Shown here: positions 8,875 through 17,673 of the stretch, one piece after another
Layout of the letters: every line of letters starts with the position of its first letter
Position numbering within the stretch: position 1 is the stretch's first letter
NCBI RefSeq assembly: GCF_014174475.1
Contig: NZ_JACJUD010000003.1
Span: 248,001 to 312,000 of the forward strand
Length of the DNA: 64,000 nt
Direction of reading: 5' to 3'
Source: Aquipseudomonas ullengensis
Lineage (GTDB): Bacteria; Pseudomonadota; Gammaproteobacteria; Pseudomonadales; Pseudomonadaceae
Notes under the pieces: generated by a model
What the model was told of the DNA's origin: nothing
What the model saw: only the letters and a program-made list of their open reading frames with translations
The model's database searches: none
Translations under genes and position numbers: made by a program

Positions 8875-8890
8875 TACGTCAGATGACGTA
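8875..8890. promoter_or_regulatory. Perfect 16-bp palindrome upstream of urtA, candidate response-regulator operator
   Basis: TACGTC-AGAT-GACGTA. The identical half-sites with the same 4-bp gap recur at 14555-14570 before fmdA. Length and TAC...GTA ends fit a dimer site of a LuxR/NarL-type regulator, and such a regulator is encoded next door. Confidence 0.65.
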
Positions 8891-8896
8891 TGCCGT

Positions 8897-8912
8897 TACG
8901 TCAACCTGCGTA
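8897..8912. promoter_or_regulatory. Second, imperfect copy of the palindrome
   Basis: TACGTC-AACC-TGCGTA: one perfect half-site and one with two changes. Its centre is 22 bp from that of the first site, about two helical turns, so both would be on the same DNA face. Confidence 0.5.
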
Positions 8913-8969
8913 TACCGCCCGGGCACCTGCCAATCGCATGCTTGCCTCAACCCCAAGCCGGTACCCGAG

Positions 8970-9111
8970 GAACCTCTTTTCGGATTTGGCGAGCTAAGGC
9001 GAGACAAGGCAAAAGGCAGCCGAGGAAGCGCAGTTTACGAGTGGTAAATGAGCATTCCGAGGCGGCTTTTAACGCCGGATCGCCGACGCGCAGCAAGTCC
9101 GAAAGAGGTTC
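8970..9111 (+). repeat. Structured inverted-repeat element, copy 1 (urtA leader)
   Basis: 142 bp bounded by GAACCTCTTTTCGGA and TCCGAAAGAGGTTC. The core has GCGAGACAAGGCAAAA, a small hairpin TTTAC-GAGTG-GTAAA and the motif ATGAGCAT, then TTTTAACGC and CGCCGACGCGCAG. Copies 2 and 3 are at 28990 and 30232 (reversed). It sits between the operator sites and the urtA start. Confidence 0.8.
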
Positions 9112-9153
9112 CAAGGCGAGCCGGGGCGGAACAAACCACAGAGGAGCAAGACC

Positions 9154-10398
9154 ATGGATTCTCGAGTGACGGGTGCGAAACGCTTTCTTCCCCGCCGGCT
9201 GACGCTGGGTGCCGCGGCACTCTCGTTGCTGGCGGCCAGTGTGTTCAGCCAGACCGCGGCGGCTGACGACGTCAACACCACCGGCCTTGCCATCACCGAC
9301 ACCACCGTGACCGTCGGCCAGTTGCACTCGGCCACCGGCACCATGGCAATCTCGGAAACCGGTTCGATCCAGGCCGAACGCCTGGCCATCGACCAGATCA
9401 ACGCCTCGGGCGGCATCCTCGGCCGGCAGATCAAGGTGATCCAGGAAGACGGCGCCTCCGACTGGCCGACCTTCGCCGAGAAAGCCAAGAAGCTGCTGGA
9501 GAGCGACAAGGTCGCCGCCGTGTTCGGCTGCTGGACCTCGGCCTCGCGCAAAGCCGTGCTGCCGATCTTCGAGAAGGACAACGGCCTGCTCTACTACCCG
9601 ACCTTCTACGAAGGCCTGGAGCAATCCAAGAACGTCATCTACACCGGCCAGGAAGCGACCCAGCAGATCCTCGCCAGCCTCGACTGGATCGCCAAGGAGA
9701 AGGGCGCCAAGACCTTCTACCTGCTCGGCTCGGACTACATCTGGCCGCGCACCTCGATGAAGATCGCCCGCAAGCACATCGAGAACGTGCTCGGCGGCAA
9801 GGTCGTCGGCGAAGAGTACTACCCGCTGGGCAACACCCAGTTCGGCTCGCTGACCAACAAGATCAAGCTGAAGAAACCGGACGTGGTCTTCGCGGCAGTT
9901 GTGGGCGGCTCCAACGTGGCCTTCTACAAACAGCTGAAAGCCGCCGGCATCACCGCCGACAAGCAAACCCTGCTGACCCTCTCCGTGACCGAGGATGAAA
10001 TGCTCGGCATCGGCGGCGAGAACATGAAGGGCTTCTACTCCTCGATGAAGTACTTCCAGACCCTGGACAATCCCAACAACAAGAAATTTGTTGAAGAGTT
10101 CAAGGCCAAGTACGGCAAGGATTCGGTCATCGGCGACGTGACCCAGGCCGGCTACCTCGGCCCATGGTTGTGGAAAGCCGCGGTCGAGAAGGCCGGCAGC
10201 TTCGACGTCGACAAAGTGGTTGCCGCCTCCCCGGGCATCGAGCTGACCACCGCGCCGGAAGGCTACGTGAAAGTGCACGACAACCATCACTTGTGGAGCA
10301 AGGCGCGCATCGCCGAGATCCAGGCTGACGGCACCTTCAAAGTGGTCCACGAGTCCGAGCTGATCGAGCCGAACCCGTTCCCCAAAGGCTACCAGTAA
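9154..10398 (+). CDS. urtA: Urea / short-chain amide ABC transporter, substrate-binding protein
   Basis: 414 residues. An export signal with a twin-arginine-like PRRLTLG then a hydrophobic stretch ends near ATAAADD (about residue 38). The mature part matches the UrtA branch of periplasmic branched-chain-type binding proteins: GQLHSATGTMAISE, EDGASDWPTFAEKA and FGCWTSASRKAVLP are family signatures. It captures urea or small amides in the periplasm for UrtBCDE. GAGGAG lies seven bases before ATG 9154. Because the operon leads to formamidase and amidase genes rather than urease, amides such as formamide or acetamide (as in FmdDEF of Methylophilus) are as likely as urea. Confidence 0.92.
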   Translation: MDSRVTGAKRFLPRRLTLGAAALSLLAASVFSQTAAADDVNTTGLAITDTTVTVGQLHSATGTMAISETGSIQAERLAIDQINASGGILGRQIKVIQEDGASDWPTFAEKAKKLLESDKVAAVFGCWTSASRKAVLPIFEKDNGLLYYPTFYEGLEQSKNVIYTGQEATQQILASLDWIAKEKGAKTFYLLGSDYIWPRTSMKIARKHIENVLGGKVVGEEYYPLGNTQFGSLTNKIKLKKPDVVFAAVVGGSNVAFYKQLKAAGITADKQTLLTLSVTEDEMLGIGGENMKGFYSSMKYFQTLDNPNNKKFVEEFKAKYGKDSVIGDVTQAGYLGPWLWKAAVEKAGSFDVDKVVAASPGIELTTAPEGYVKVHDNHHLWSKARIAEIQADGTFKVVHESELIEPNPFPKGYQ

Positions 10399-10445
10399 GC
10401 AGCAGCACCTTGCGGAGGGCGCATAGCCCTCCGCCTTCGCTTTAC

Positions 10446-10526
10446 GTAGGAGCCAGCTTGCTGGCGATCGCTCTGCCCAGCGTGTCGGCCATTGCAGGCA
10501 CCGATCGCCAGCAAGCTGGCTCCTAC
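10446..10526. repeat. REP pair (copy b) between urtA and urtB
   Basis: GTAGGAGCCAGCTTGCTGGC and its inverted copy ending CCTAC at 10526, about 31 bp apart. Such a hairpin after a binding-protein gene commonly protects the 3' end of the upstream message, giving more binding protein than permease. Confidence 0.9.
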
Positions 10527-10594
10527 ACAAAGCTCCGCGTGACCAGCCTCGCCAGAGGCTACGAACAACCTCCCACCACCAGGAGACCATCATC

Positions 10595-11512
10595 ATGGAA
10601 TGGCTATCCGACTTCGGCGCAATTGCCGTTATGCAGGGGTTCAACGGCTTGTCGGTGTTCTGTGTGCTGCTGCTGATGGCACTGGGACTGGCGATCATCT
10701 TCGGCCAGATGGGCGTGATCAACATGGCCCACGGCGAGTTCCTCACCGTTGGCGCCTACACCACCTATGTGATCTCGACGCTGACCCTGCATTACTTCCC
10801 GGCCATGCAGCCGTACTACTTCTTCTTCGCCATCATCGTGTCCTTCCTGATCGCCGGCGCACTAGGCTGGCTAGTGGAATGGGCGATGATCAGCAAGCTC
10901 TACCACCGTCCGCTGGACACCCTGCTGGCGACCTGGGGCCTGTCCCTGGTGATGCAGCAGGCGTTTCGCTCGATCTTCGGCGCCCGTGAAGTCGGCGCGG
11001 AAATGCCCGAGTGGATCATGGGCTCGTGGAACCCCACCGAGGCCATCGACATTCCCAAGAACGGCCTGTTCGTCATGGGCCTGACCATCCTCTGCACCGC
11101 CACCATCTTCCTCATGCTCTACCGCTCGCGCTGGGGCCTGCAGGTGCGCGCCACCATGCAGAACCGGGTGATGAGCCGCGCGGTGGGGATCAACACCAAG
11201 AAGGTCGACCGCATGACCTTCGCCCTCGGTTGTGGCGTGGCCGGTGTCGCCGGCGCGGCGTTCACCACCATCGGTTCCACTGGGCCGACCGCGGGTTCGC
11301 TGTACATCGTCGACACCTTCCTCACCGTGGTCTTCGGCGGCGCGGCCAGCCTGCTCGGCACTATCGCCTCGGCGTTCACCATCGCCCAGGCGCAATCGAT
11401 CATGGAGTTCTTCCTCTCCGGCTCGATGGCCAAGGTACTGACCCTGTCGGCGGTGATCCTGATCCTGATGCTGCGTCCGCAGGGGCTCTTCTCGATCAAG
11501 GTCAGGAAGTGA
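10595..11512 (+). CDS. urtB: Urea / amide ABC transporter permease
   Basis: 305 residues, LivH-type inner-membrane permease with about eight hydrophobic helices. Recognisable family features are the N-terminal ALGLAIIFGQMGVINMAHGEF (split: LGLAIIFGQMGVINMAHGE), the EAA-like loop RATMQNRVMSRAVGI and the VVFGGAASLLGT segment. It lacks the long N-terminal extension found in some Pseudomonas UrtB proteins. The start ATG 10595 has AGGAG eleven bases upstream. It forms the translocation pore with UrtC. Confidence 0.93.
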   Translation: MEWLSDFGAIAVMQGFNGLSVFCVLLLMALGLAIIFGQMGVINMAHGEFLTVGAYTTYVISTLTLHYFPAMQPYYFFFAIIVSFLIAGALGWLVEWAMISKLYHRPLDTLLATWGLSLVMQQAFRSIFGAREVGAEMPEWIMGSWNPTEAIDIPKNGLFVMGLTILCTATIFLMLYRSRWGLQVRATMQNRVMSRAVGINTKKVDRMTFALGCGVAGVAGAAFTTIGSTGPTAGSLYIVDTFLTVVFGGAASLLGTIASAFTIAQAQSIMEFFLSGSMAKVLTLSAVILILMLRPQGLFSIKVRK

Positions 11513-11540
11513 TTGCCCGGACGTGTGTGGCGGCGTGCCT

Positions 11541-11611
11541 TCTGGATTCCCGCCTACGCGGGAATGACGGAGTGTTTGCTGTCGTCCTCGCGAAGGCGGG
11601 GACCCAGTGGG
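11541..11611. repeat. GGATTCCCGCCTACGCGGGA repeat pair between urtB and urtC
   Basis: CTGGATTCCCGCCTACGCGG, GAATGACG, then an inverted degenerate arm GTCGTCCTCGCGAAGGCGGG ending CCCAG. Same family as 16379-16461 and 23174-23268. Confidence 0.8.
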
Positions 11612-11663
11612 CCCGCACGACAGATGTGATGCACAAACAGATGCAAATGATAGGAAGCCGTCC

Positions 11664-12848
11664 ATGAAAAACGCATATGAAAGCCTGCTGGGTGGCAAGC
11701 AGGGGGCCATCGGCCTGCTGGTGCTGGCCACGCTGATCCTGGTGGTGTTCCCGCTGATGCTGGACACCTTCCGCCTGAACATGGTCGGCAAATACCTGAC
11801 CTACGCCTTCGTCGCCGTTGGCCTGGTGCTGTGCTGGGGCTACGGCGGCATCCTCAGCCTCGGCCAGGGCATCTTCTTCGGCGTTGGTGGCTACTGCATG
11901 GCGATGTTCCTCAAGCTCGAGGCATCGGACCCGGAAAGCACCAAGATCCAATCCACCCCCGGCATTCCGGACTTCATGGACTGGAACCAGATCACCGAGC
12001 TGCCGATGATGTGGCAGCCGTTCCACAGCTTCAGCTTCACCCTGCTGGCGGTGATCGCGGTACCGACCCTGCTGGCGCTGATCATCGGCGTTGCCATGTT
12101 CAAGCGCCGCGTCGGCGACGTGTACTTCTCCATCGTCACCCAGGCCATCGCGGCGATCCTGACCATCCTGATCATCGGCCAGCAGGGCCTCACCGGTGGC
12201 GTCAACGGCATCACCGACCTGCGCACCCTGCTCGGTTGGGACATCCGCGACGACTCGGCGAAGATCATCCTCTACTTCGTCAACGCCTTCCTGCTGCTGG
12301 GCTGCATCCTGCTCGGGCGCTTCATCCTCACCTCCAAGCTCGGCCGCCTGCTCATGGCCATGCGTGACAAGGAAGAGCGTGTGCGTTTCTCCGGCTACGA
12401 CGTGGCCAGCTTCAAGATCTTCGTGTTCTGCGTGGCGGCGGCGTTCTCGGCCATCGGCGGGGCGATGTTCGCCCTGCAGGTCGGCTTCATGTCGCCGAGC
12501 TTCGTCGGCATCGTGCCGTCGATCGAGATGGTCATCTTCGCAGCGGTGGGCGGGCGCATGTCGCTGCTCGGCGCGGTGTACGGCACGCTGCTGGTGAGCT
12601 TCGGCAAGACCTACTTCTCCGAGAGCTTCCCCGAGCTGTGGCTGTACCTGATGGGCGGCCTGTTCATCGTCGTGGTCATGTACTTCCCCAACGGCATCGC
12701 CGGCCTGTGGGAAAGCCACGGGCGCAAGTGGATCTCGCGTATCCCGGTCGGCCAGAAGGTCTTCGGCCAGGCCGAGACCAAGGCCCGCGTGCCGGTCGCC
12801 AAGGCGCCGCTCAAACAACCCGTTCGTGAACTGGAGACCACGCCATGA
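11664..12848 (+). CDS. urtC: Urea / amide ABC transporter permease
   Basis: 394 residues, LivM-type permease with around ten hydrophobic helices, VLCWGYGGILSLGQGIFFG near the N-terminus, the EAA-like MRDKEERVRFSGYDV and GGRMSLLGAVYG near the C-terminus. ATG 11664 (MKNAYESLL) is preferred over upstream in-frame codons, which lie in the repeat; AGGA precedes it by nine bases. Its stop overlaps the urtD start (ATGA at 12845-12848), so translation is coupled. Confidence 0.93.
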   Translation: MKNAYESLLGGKQGAIGLLVLATLILVVFPLMLDTFRLNMVGKYLTYAFVAVGLVLCWGYGGILSLGQGIFFGVGGYCMAMFLKLEASDPESTKIQSTPGIPDFMDWNQITELPMMWQPFHSFSFTLLAVIAVPTLLALIIGVAMFKRRVGDVYFSIVTQAIAAILTILIIGQQGLTGGVNGITDLRTLLGWDIRDDSAKIILYFVNAFLLLGCILLGRFILTSKLGRLLMAMRDKEERVRFSGYDVASFKIFVFCVAAAFSAIGGAMFALQVGFMSPSFVGIVPSIEMVIFAAVGGRMSLLGAVYGTLLVSFGKTYFSESFPELWLYLMGGLFIVVVMYFPNGIAGLWESHGRKWISRIPVGQKVFGQAETKARVPVAKAPLKQPVRELETTP

Positions 12849-13606
12849 GCAGCCCAGCAGGATTCCAGGCGGCCAAGCCGGTGTTGGCCATCGAAGGCCT
12901 GACCGTATCGTTCGACGGCTTCAAGGCGGTCAACGACCTCAACCTGTATGTCGACCGCAACGAAGTGCACGTGGTCATCGGCCCCAACGGTGCCGGCAAG
13001 ACCACCGTGCTCGACCTGATCTGCGGCAAGACCAAATCCACCACCGGCAGCATCGAGTTCGATGGCCGCGAGCTGACCAAGATGCGCGAGTACGACATCG
13101 TCCGCGCCGGGGTCGGGCGCAAGTTCCAGAACCCGTCGATCTACGAAAACCTGACGGTGTTCGAGAACCTGGAAATGTCCTACCCCAAGGGCCGCAAGGT
13201 GTTCGGCGCGCTGTTTTTCAAGCGCACGGCCGAGGTGGTCGCGCGGGTCGAGGAAGTGGCCGGGGAAATCTTCCTCAGCGAGCTGCTCGACAAGCAGGCC
13301 GACCTGCTCTCCCACGGCCAGAAGCAGTGGCTGGAAATTGGCATGCTGCTGATGCAGGACCCGGCGCTGCTGATGCTCGACGAGCCGGTGGCCGGCATGA
13401 GCGTCAGTGAGCGAGTCCAGACCGCCGAACTGCTCAACCGCATCAGCAAAGGCCGTTCGGTGCTGGTCATCGAGCACGACATGGAATTCGTCAAAAGCAT
13501 CGCCCACCGCGTCACCGTGCTGCACCAGGGCAAGGTGCTGGCCGAGGGCAGCATGGAGGCGGTGCAGACCAATCCGAAGGTGATCGAGGTGTACCTGGGG
13601 CATTGA
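12845..13606 (+). CDS. urtD: Urea / amide ABC transporter ATPase (UrtD)
   Basis: 253 residues, LivG-type ATPase: Walker A GPNGAGKTT, signature LSHGQKQWLEIG, Walker B LLMLDEPVAGM, and the switch histidine in VIEHDMEFV. The HGQKQ signature variant is typical for UrtD. It powers the importer from the cytoplasmic side together with UrtE. ATGA overlap with urtC. Confidence 0.94.
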   Translation: MSSPAGFQAAKPVLAIEGLTVSFDGFKAVNDLNLYVDRNEVHVVIGPNGAGKTTVLDLICGKTKSTTGSIEFDGRELTKMREYDIVRAGVGRKFQNPSIYENLTVFENLEMSYPKGRKVFGALFFKRTAEVVARVEEVAGEIFLSELLDKQADLLSHGQKQWLEIGMLLMQDPALLMLDEPVAGMSVSERVQTAELLNRISKGRSVLVIEHDMEFVKSIAHRVTVLHQGKVLAEGSMEAVQTNPKVIEVYLGH

Positions 13607-13630
13607 TGGCCTGAGCGCCTGATGCTTTGC

Positions 13631-13697
13631 GTAGGAGCCAGCTTGCTGGCGATCGGTGCGCTACCGGTCCGCTGATCGCCAGCAAGCTGGCTCCTAC
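13631..13697. repeat. REP pair (copy c) between urtD and urtE
   Basis: GTAGGAGCCAGCTTGCTGGC and its inverted copy, about 17 bp apart, inside the operon. Confidence 0.9.
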
Positions 13698-13746
13698 AGG
13701 TTCATTCTTCGCGCGCCTGTACGGCTGCGCGTACAAGGAGTCAAAC

Positions 13747-14436
13747 ATGTTCCAGATCAGCAACCTCGTTTCCGGCTACGGCCAGAGCCAGATCCTCCAC
13801 GAACTCAACCTCAATGTGGAGAAGAAGGAAATCGTCGCGGTCATGGGCCGCAACGGCATGGGCAAGACCACCCTGTTCAAGAGCCTGATGGGCGTGCTGC
13901 CGCAATGGGGCGGGCAGATCACGGTCGACGGCAAGGACGTGTCCAAGCTGGAAACCCACCAGCGCGTCGAACACGGCATCGCCTACGTGCCGCAGGGGCG
14001 GATGATCTTCTCGCACATGACCGTGCTGGAGAACATCCAGACCGGCCTGCCAGCCTCGGCCAAGGGCAAGGTGCCGGATGACCTCTATGCCCTGTTCCCG
14101 GTGCTGCACGAGATGCGTGCGCGCAAGGGCGGCAACCTCTCCGGCGGTCAGCAACAGCAGCTGGCCATCGCCCGCGCGCTGGCGACCAACCCCAAGGTGC
14201 TGCTGCTGGATGAGCCCACCGAGGGCATCCAGCCGTCGATCATCAAGGACATCGCCCACAAGCTGAAGGAGATCCGCAACCTGCGCGACCTGACCATCGT
14301 GGTGTCCGAGCAGGTGCTGTCGTTCACCATGGAAATCGCCGACCGTTTCCTGGTGATCGAGAAGGGCAAGTTCGTGGTGGAAGAGACCCGCGACAAGGTG
14401 GATGAAGCGACGATCAGCCGTTACCTCTCGGTCTAG
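13747..14436 (+). CDS. urtE: Urea / amide ABC transporter ATPase (UrtE)
   Basis: 229 residues, LivF-type ATPase: Walker A GRNGMGKTT, signature LSGGQQQQLAIARAL, Walker B VLLLDEPTEGI; the D-loop continues QPSI. ATG 13747 follows AAGGAG by seven bases; frames extending further upstream run into the REP. It is the last gene of the transporter operon and is followed by a terminator. Confidence 0.94.
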   Translation: MFQISNLVSGYGQSQILHELNLNVEKKEIVAVMGRNGMGKTTLFKSLMGVLPQWGGQITVDGKDVSKLETHQRVEHGIAYVPQGRMIFSHMTVLENIQTGLPASAKGKVPDDLYALFPVLHEMRARKGGNLSGGQQQQLAIARALATNPKVLLLDEPTEGIQPSIIKDIAHKLKEIRNLRDLTIVVSEQVLSFTMEIADRFLVIEKGKFVVEETRDKVDEATISRYLSV

Positions 14437-14468
14437 CGCGGCGCTCATCGCTCCATTTCATGCGTTTT

Positions 14469-14505
14469 CCGGCTGGCGTGTGCTTCCTGCACGCCGGCTT
14501 TTTTC
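14469..14505 (+). terminator. Rho-independent terminator after urtE
   Basis: GGCGTG (extended by wobble pairs to about 10 bp) with a nine-base loop and CACGCC, followed by GGC and a run of six T. It separates the transporter operon from fmdA, so fmdA needs its own promoter. Confidence 0.7.
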
Positions 14506-14554
14506 GTCTCCGTGAAATGTGGCGCAAGGCCGCGTGGATGCTGAGTTACAGCAG

Positions 14555-14570
14555 TACGTCATCCGACGTA
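14555..14570. promoter_or_regulatory. Perfect 16-bp palindrome upstream of fmdA, candidate operator
   Basis: TACGTC-ATCC-GACGTA, half-sites identical to those at 8875-8890 before urtA. It lies between the urtE terminator and fmdA, 89 bp before the fmdA start codon, where an activator site is expected. Confidence 0.65.
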
Positions 14571-14658
14571 TTTTCCGATTTCGCGGCACGTTCAAGACTA
14601 GCTCCGTACCCCGGCGCCACTGCGCCAAGCCCCCATCAATGGTCCCAGGAGCTTTGTC

Positions 14659-15888
14659 ATGACCGAAACGCTGATCAAGGTCAATCTCAACCAGCCCGCC
14701 ACCGAGAACGAGCAGATCCACAACCGCTGGCACCCGGATATCCCGATGGCCTGCTGGGTCAAGCCAGGTGACGACTTCATCCTCGAGACCTATGACTGGA
14801 CCGCCGGCGCGATCAAGAACAACGACGATGCGAGCGATGTGCGCGACGTCGACCTGTCCACCGTGCACTACCTGTCCGGCCCGGTCGGCGTACACGGCGC
14901 CGAGCCGGGTGACCTGCTGGTGGTCGACCTGCTCGACATCGGCGCCATGGCCGACTCGCAGTGGGGCTTCAACGGCTTCTTCTCCAAGCAGAACGGTGGT
15001 GGTTTTCTCACCGACCATTTCCCCATGGCGCAGAAGGCCATCTGGGACTTCAAGGGCATGTTCACCAGCAGCCGGCACATTCCGGGTGTGAACTTCGCCG
15101 GCCTGATCCACCCCGGCCTGATCGGTTGCCTGCCGGACCACAAGATGCTGGCTGACTGGAACAAGCGCGAGCAGGAGCTGATCGACACCGACCCGCACCG
15201 CGTACCGGCCCTGGCCAACCCGCCGATGGCGCCAACCGCGCACATGGGCAAGATGAAAGGCGAGGCCCGCGACCTGGCCGCGCTGACCGGCGCGCGCACC
15301 GTTCCGCCGCGCGAGCATGGCGGCAACTGCGACATCAAGGACCTGTCACGCGGCTCGAAGATCTTCTTCCCGGTCTACGTCGACGGCGCCGGCCTTTCGG
15401 TGGGCGACCTGCACTTCAGCCAGGGCGACGGTGAAATCACCTTCTGCGGCGCCATCGAAATGGCCGGCTGGGTGCACATGAAGGTTGAGCTGATCAAAGG
15501 CGGCATGGCCAAGTACGGGATCAAGAACCCGGTGTTCAAACCGAGCCCGATCACCCCGCACTACAACAACTACCTGATCTTCGAAGGCATCTCGGTGGAC
15601 GAGGCCGGCAAGCAGCACTACCTCGACGTCAACATCGCCTACAAGCAGGCCTGCCTGAACGCCATCAACTACCTGACCAAGTTCGGCTACTCGCCGGCCC
15701 AGGGTTACGCGCTGCTCGGCTCGGCGCCGGTGCAGGGGCACATCAGCGGCATCGTCGACGTGCCCAACGCCTGCGCCACGCTGTGGCTGCCGACCGACAT
15801 CTTCGACTTCGACATCAACCCCAATGCCTCCGGCCCGATCAAGCACCTCGACGGCAGCATCGACCTGCCCATCGCGCCGGACAAGTGA
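14659..15888 (+). CDS. fmdA: Formamidase (FmdA/AmdA family)
   Basis: 409 residues, the usual FmdA length. It hydrolyses formamide to formate and ammonia in the cytoplasm. The start LIKVNLNQPATENEQIHNRW, PGLIGCLPDHKML, PPREHGGNCDIKDL and FSQGDGEITFCGAIEMAG are characteristic of Methylophilus-type formamidase (motifs of the acetamidase/formamidase family, beta-rich fold). AGGAG precedes ATG 14659 by ten bases. With amiE downstream the cell can release ammonia from both formamide and longer aliphatic amides. Confidence 0.94.
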   Translation: MTETLIKVNLNQPATENEQIHNRWHPDIPMACWVKPGDDFILETYDWTAGAIKNNDDASDVRDVDLSTVHYLSGPVGVHGAEPGDLLVVDLLDIGAMADSQWGFNGFFSKQNGGGFLTDHFPMAQKAIWDFKGMFTSSRHIPGVNFAGLIHPGLIGCLPDHKMLADWNKREQELIDTDPHRVPALANPPMAPTAHMGKMKGEARDLAALTGARTVPPREHGGNCDIKDLSRGSKIFFPVYVDGAGLSVGDLHFSQGDGEITFCGAIEMAGWVHMKVELIKGGMAKYGIKNPVFKPSPITPHYNNYLIFEGISVDEAGKQHYLDVNIAYKQACLNAINYLTKFGYSPAQGYALLGSAPVQGHISGIVDVPNACATLWLPTDIFDFDINPNASGPIKHLDGSIDLPIAPDK

Positions 15889-16021
15889 GTTCCTCACCCG
15901 GGCGGGGATGGGGCTCTGGACGGCGTTCATCCCGGCCCGGGTGGCGAACACTCGGGACCTGTCACACCGCACTACCGGCTTGGCGGCCATGTGCCGCCGA
16001 ACCGCTGCCCAGGAGTCCGTT

Positions 16022-16369
16022 ATGCCGATCTACGAATACGACTGTGCCGATTGCGGCGACTTCACCCGCTTGCGGCCGATGGCCGAGCGCGACCAGCCCT
16101 GCGATTGCCCGTCCTGTGGCATGCAGAGCGGTCGGGTGATCCTTTCCGCACCGGGCCTGGCGACCATGCCCGGCAGCCAGCGCCGCGCCATCGCAGCCAA
16201 CGAGCGCAGCGCCAACGCGCCGCAGACGCTCGACGAATACAAGCAGACGCGCGAGCACCCCAAGGGCTGCGGCTGCTGCACCCCGAACAAGCCCCTGGCC
16301 CCGACCAAGGCCAACCCGCATGCCATGAAGGGCAAGCCAGCCGGCCGGCCGTGGATGATCAGCCACTGA
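16022..16369 (+). CDS. fmdB: FmdB family zinc-ribbon protein
   Basis: 115 residues. The N-terminal PIYEYDCADCGDF and CPSCGM give the CxxC...CxxC zinc ribbon of FmdB; the basic, Pro-rich C-terminal half (with GCGCCTPNK, a second cysteine cluster) is variable. FmdB was described as a possible regulator of formamidase in Methylophilus; its biochemical role is unknown. CAGGAG precedes ATG 16022 by seven bases. It follows fmdA by 133 bp, with no terminator between. Confidence 0.9.
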   Translation: MPIYEYDCADCGDFTRLRPMAERDQPCDCPSCGMQSGRVILSAPGLATMPGSQRRAIAANERSANAPQTLDEYKQTREHPKGCGCCTPNKPLAPTKANPHAMKGKPAGRPWMISH

Positions 16370-16378
16370 GGCTGTTCA

Positions 16379-16461
16379 TTGGATCCCCGCCTGCGCGGGG
16401 ATGACGTGGGCACGGGCATCACCCCTCCACACCGTCATTCCGGCGTAGGCGGGAATCCAGC
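16379..16461. repeat. GGATCCCCGCCTGCGCGGGG repeat pair
   Basis: Two inverted copies (16379-16406 and 16433-16461) of the ATTCCCGCNTRCGCGGGAAT family between fmdB and amiE. Confidence 0.8.
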
Positions 16462-16462
16462 C

Positions 16463-16541
16463 CGTAGGGTGGACAACGCTCTGTTTGTCCACCGTTGTCC
16501 CCCCTGTGGTGGAAAACGCTTCGCGGTTTTCCACCCTACGA
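16463..16541. repeat. GTAGGGTGGAAAACGC-type palindromic repeat
   Basis: CGTAGGGTGGACAACGCTCT is followed by GTTGTCC and, further on, GGTGGAAAACGCTTCGCGG with TTTTCCACCCTACG at the right end; the outer arms pair. A relative lies at 47818-47900. It ends 15 bp before the amiE start and leaves only GAGGAG for translation. Confidence 0.7.
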
Positions 16542-16556
16542 ATCGAGGAGCTTCCT

Positions 16557-17600
16557 ATGCGTCACGGCGATATTTCCAGCAGCCCGGACACCGTCGGCGT
16601 CGCCGTCGTCAACTACAAGATGCCGCGCCTGCACAGCAAGGCCGAGGTGCTCGACAACGCGCGCAAGATCGCCGAGATGATCAAGGGCATGAAGCTCGGC
16701 CTGCCGGGCATGGACCTGGTGGTGTTCCCCGAGTACAGCACCATGGGCATCATGTATGACAACGACGAGATGATGGCCACGGCGGCGACCATCCCCGGCG
16801 ACGAGACGGCGATCTTCTCCGCCGCCTGCCGCGAGGCCAAGACCTGGGGCATCTTCTCGCTGACCGGCGAGCGTCACGAAGAACACCCGCACAAGGCGCC
16901 GTACAACACTCTCATCCTGATCAATGACCAGGGCGAGATCGTGCAGAAGTACCGCAAGTGCATCCCCTGGTGCCCGATCGAAGGCTGGTACCCGGGCGAC
17001 CGCACCTATGTGTCCGAAGGCCCGAAGGGCATGAAGATCAGCCTGATCATCTGCGACGACGGCAACTACCCGGAAATCTGGCGCGACTGCGCGATGAAGG
17101 GCGCCGAGCTGATCGTGCGTTGCCAGGGCTACATGTACCCGGCCAAGGAACAGCAGGTGCTGATGTCCAAGACCATGGCCTGGGCCAACAACTGCTACGT
17201 GGCGGTGGCCAACGCCGCCGGCTTCGACGGCGTGTACAGCTACTTCGGCCACTCGGCGATCATCGGCTTCGACGGGCGCACCCTCGGCGAGTGCGGCGAA
17301 GAGGAAATGGGCATCCAGTACGCCCAGCTCTCCGTCTCGCAGATCCGCGACGCACGCGCCAACGACCAGTCGCAGAACCACCTGTTCAAGCTGCTGCACC
17401 GTGGCTACACCGGCGTATACAACTCCGGCGATGGCGACAAGGGCGTGGCCGACTGCCCGTTCGACTTCTACCGCACCTGGGTGATGGACGCGCAGAAGGC
17501 CCAGGAAGACGTGGAGAAGATGACCCGCAAGACCATCGGCGTGGCCGATTGCCCGGTGGGCGAACTGCCGCATCCTGGCAAGGAGAAAGTGGCGGGGTGA
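16557..17600 (+). CDS. amiE: Aliphatic amidase
   Basis: 347 residues, very close to P. aeruginosa AmiE (346). It hydrolyses short aliphatic amides (acetamide, propionamide) to acid plus ammonia as a cytoplasmic nitrilase-superfamily homohexamer. The catalytic residues are in the known positions: E59 (FPEYS), K134 (YRKCIPW), C166 (IICDDGN), and E142 in PIEGW. The start at ATG 16557 (MRHGDISSS) follows GAGGAG and agrees with the known N-terminus. In P. aeruginosa it heads amiEBCRS under AmiR antitermination; here amiC, amiR and amiS are missing and it follows urt-fmdAB. Confidence 0.97.
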   Translation: MRHGDISSSPDTVGVAVVNYKMPRLHSKAEVLDNARKIAEMIKGMKLGLPGMDLVVFPEYSTMGIMYDNDEMMATAATIPGDETAIFSAACREAKTWGIFSLTGERHEEHPHKAPYNTLILINDQGEIVQKYRKCIPWCPIEGWYPGDRTYVSEGPKGMKISLIICDDGNYPEIWRDCAMKGAELIVRCQGYMYPAKEQQVLMSKTMAWANNCYVAVANAAGFDGVYSYFGHSAIIGFDGRTLGECGEEEMGIQYAQLSVSQIRDARANDQSQNHLFKLLHRGYTGVYNSGDGDKGVADCPFDFYRTWVMDAQKAQEDVEKMTRKTIGVADCPVGELPHPGKEKVAG

Positions 17601-17673
17601 GGCGTTGCTCCCCGGCCCTGTAACCGTATGGCGGGTGCAACCCGCGGCGTTCAAGGGCCGCAGATGCACTCGG

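Noticed and set aside
13627..13746. Longer urtE start at 13627
   Set aside because: The added N-terminus is translated REP sequence (ASKLAPTGS); ATG 13747 has AAGGAG and fits LivF-type proteins.
16557..17600. Formamidase AmiF instead of AmiE
   Set aside because: The sequence follows P. aeruginosa AmiE almost throughout, including the N-terminus MRHGDISSS and residues around C166; AmiF is clearly more distant.
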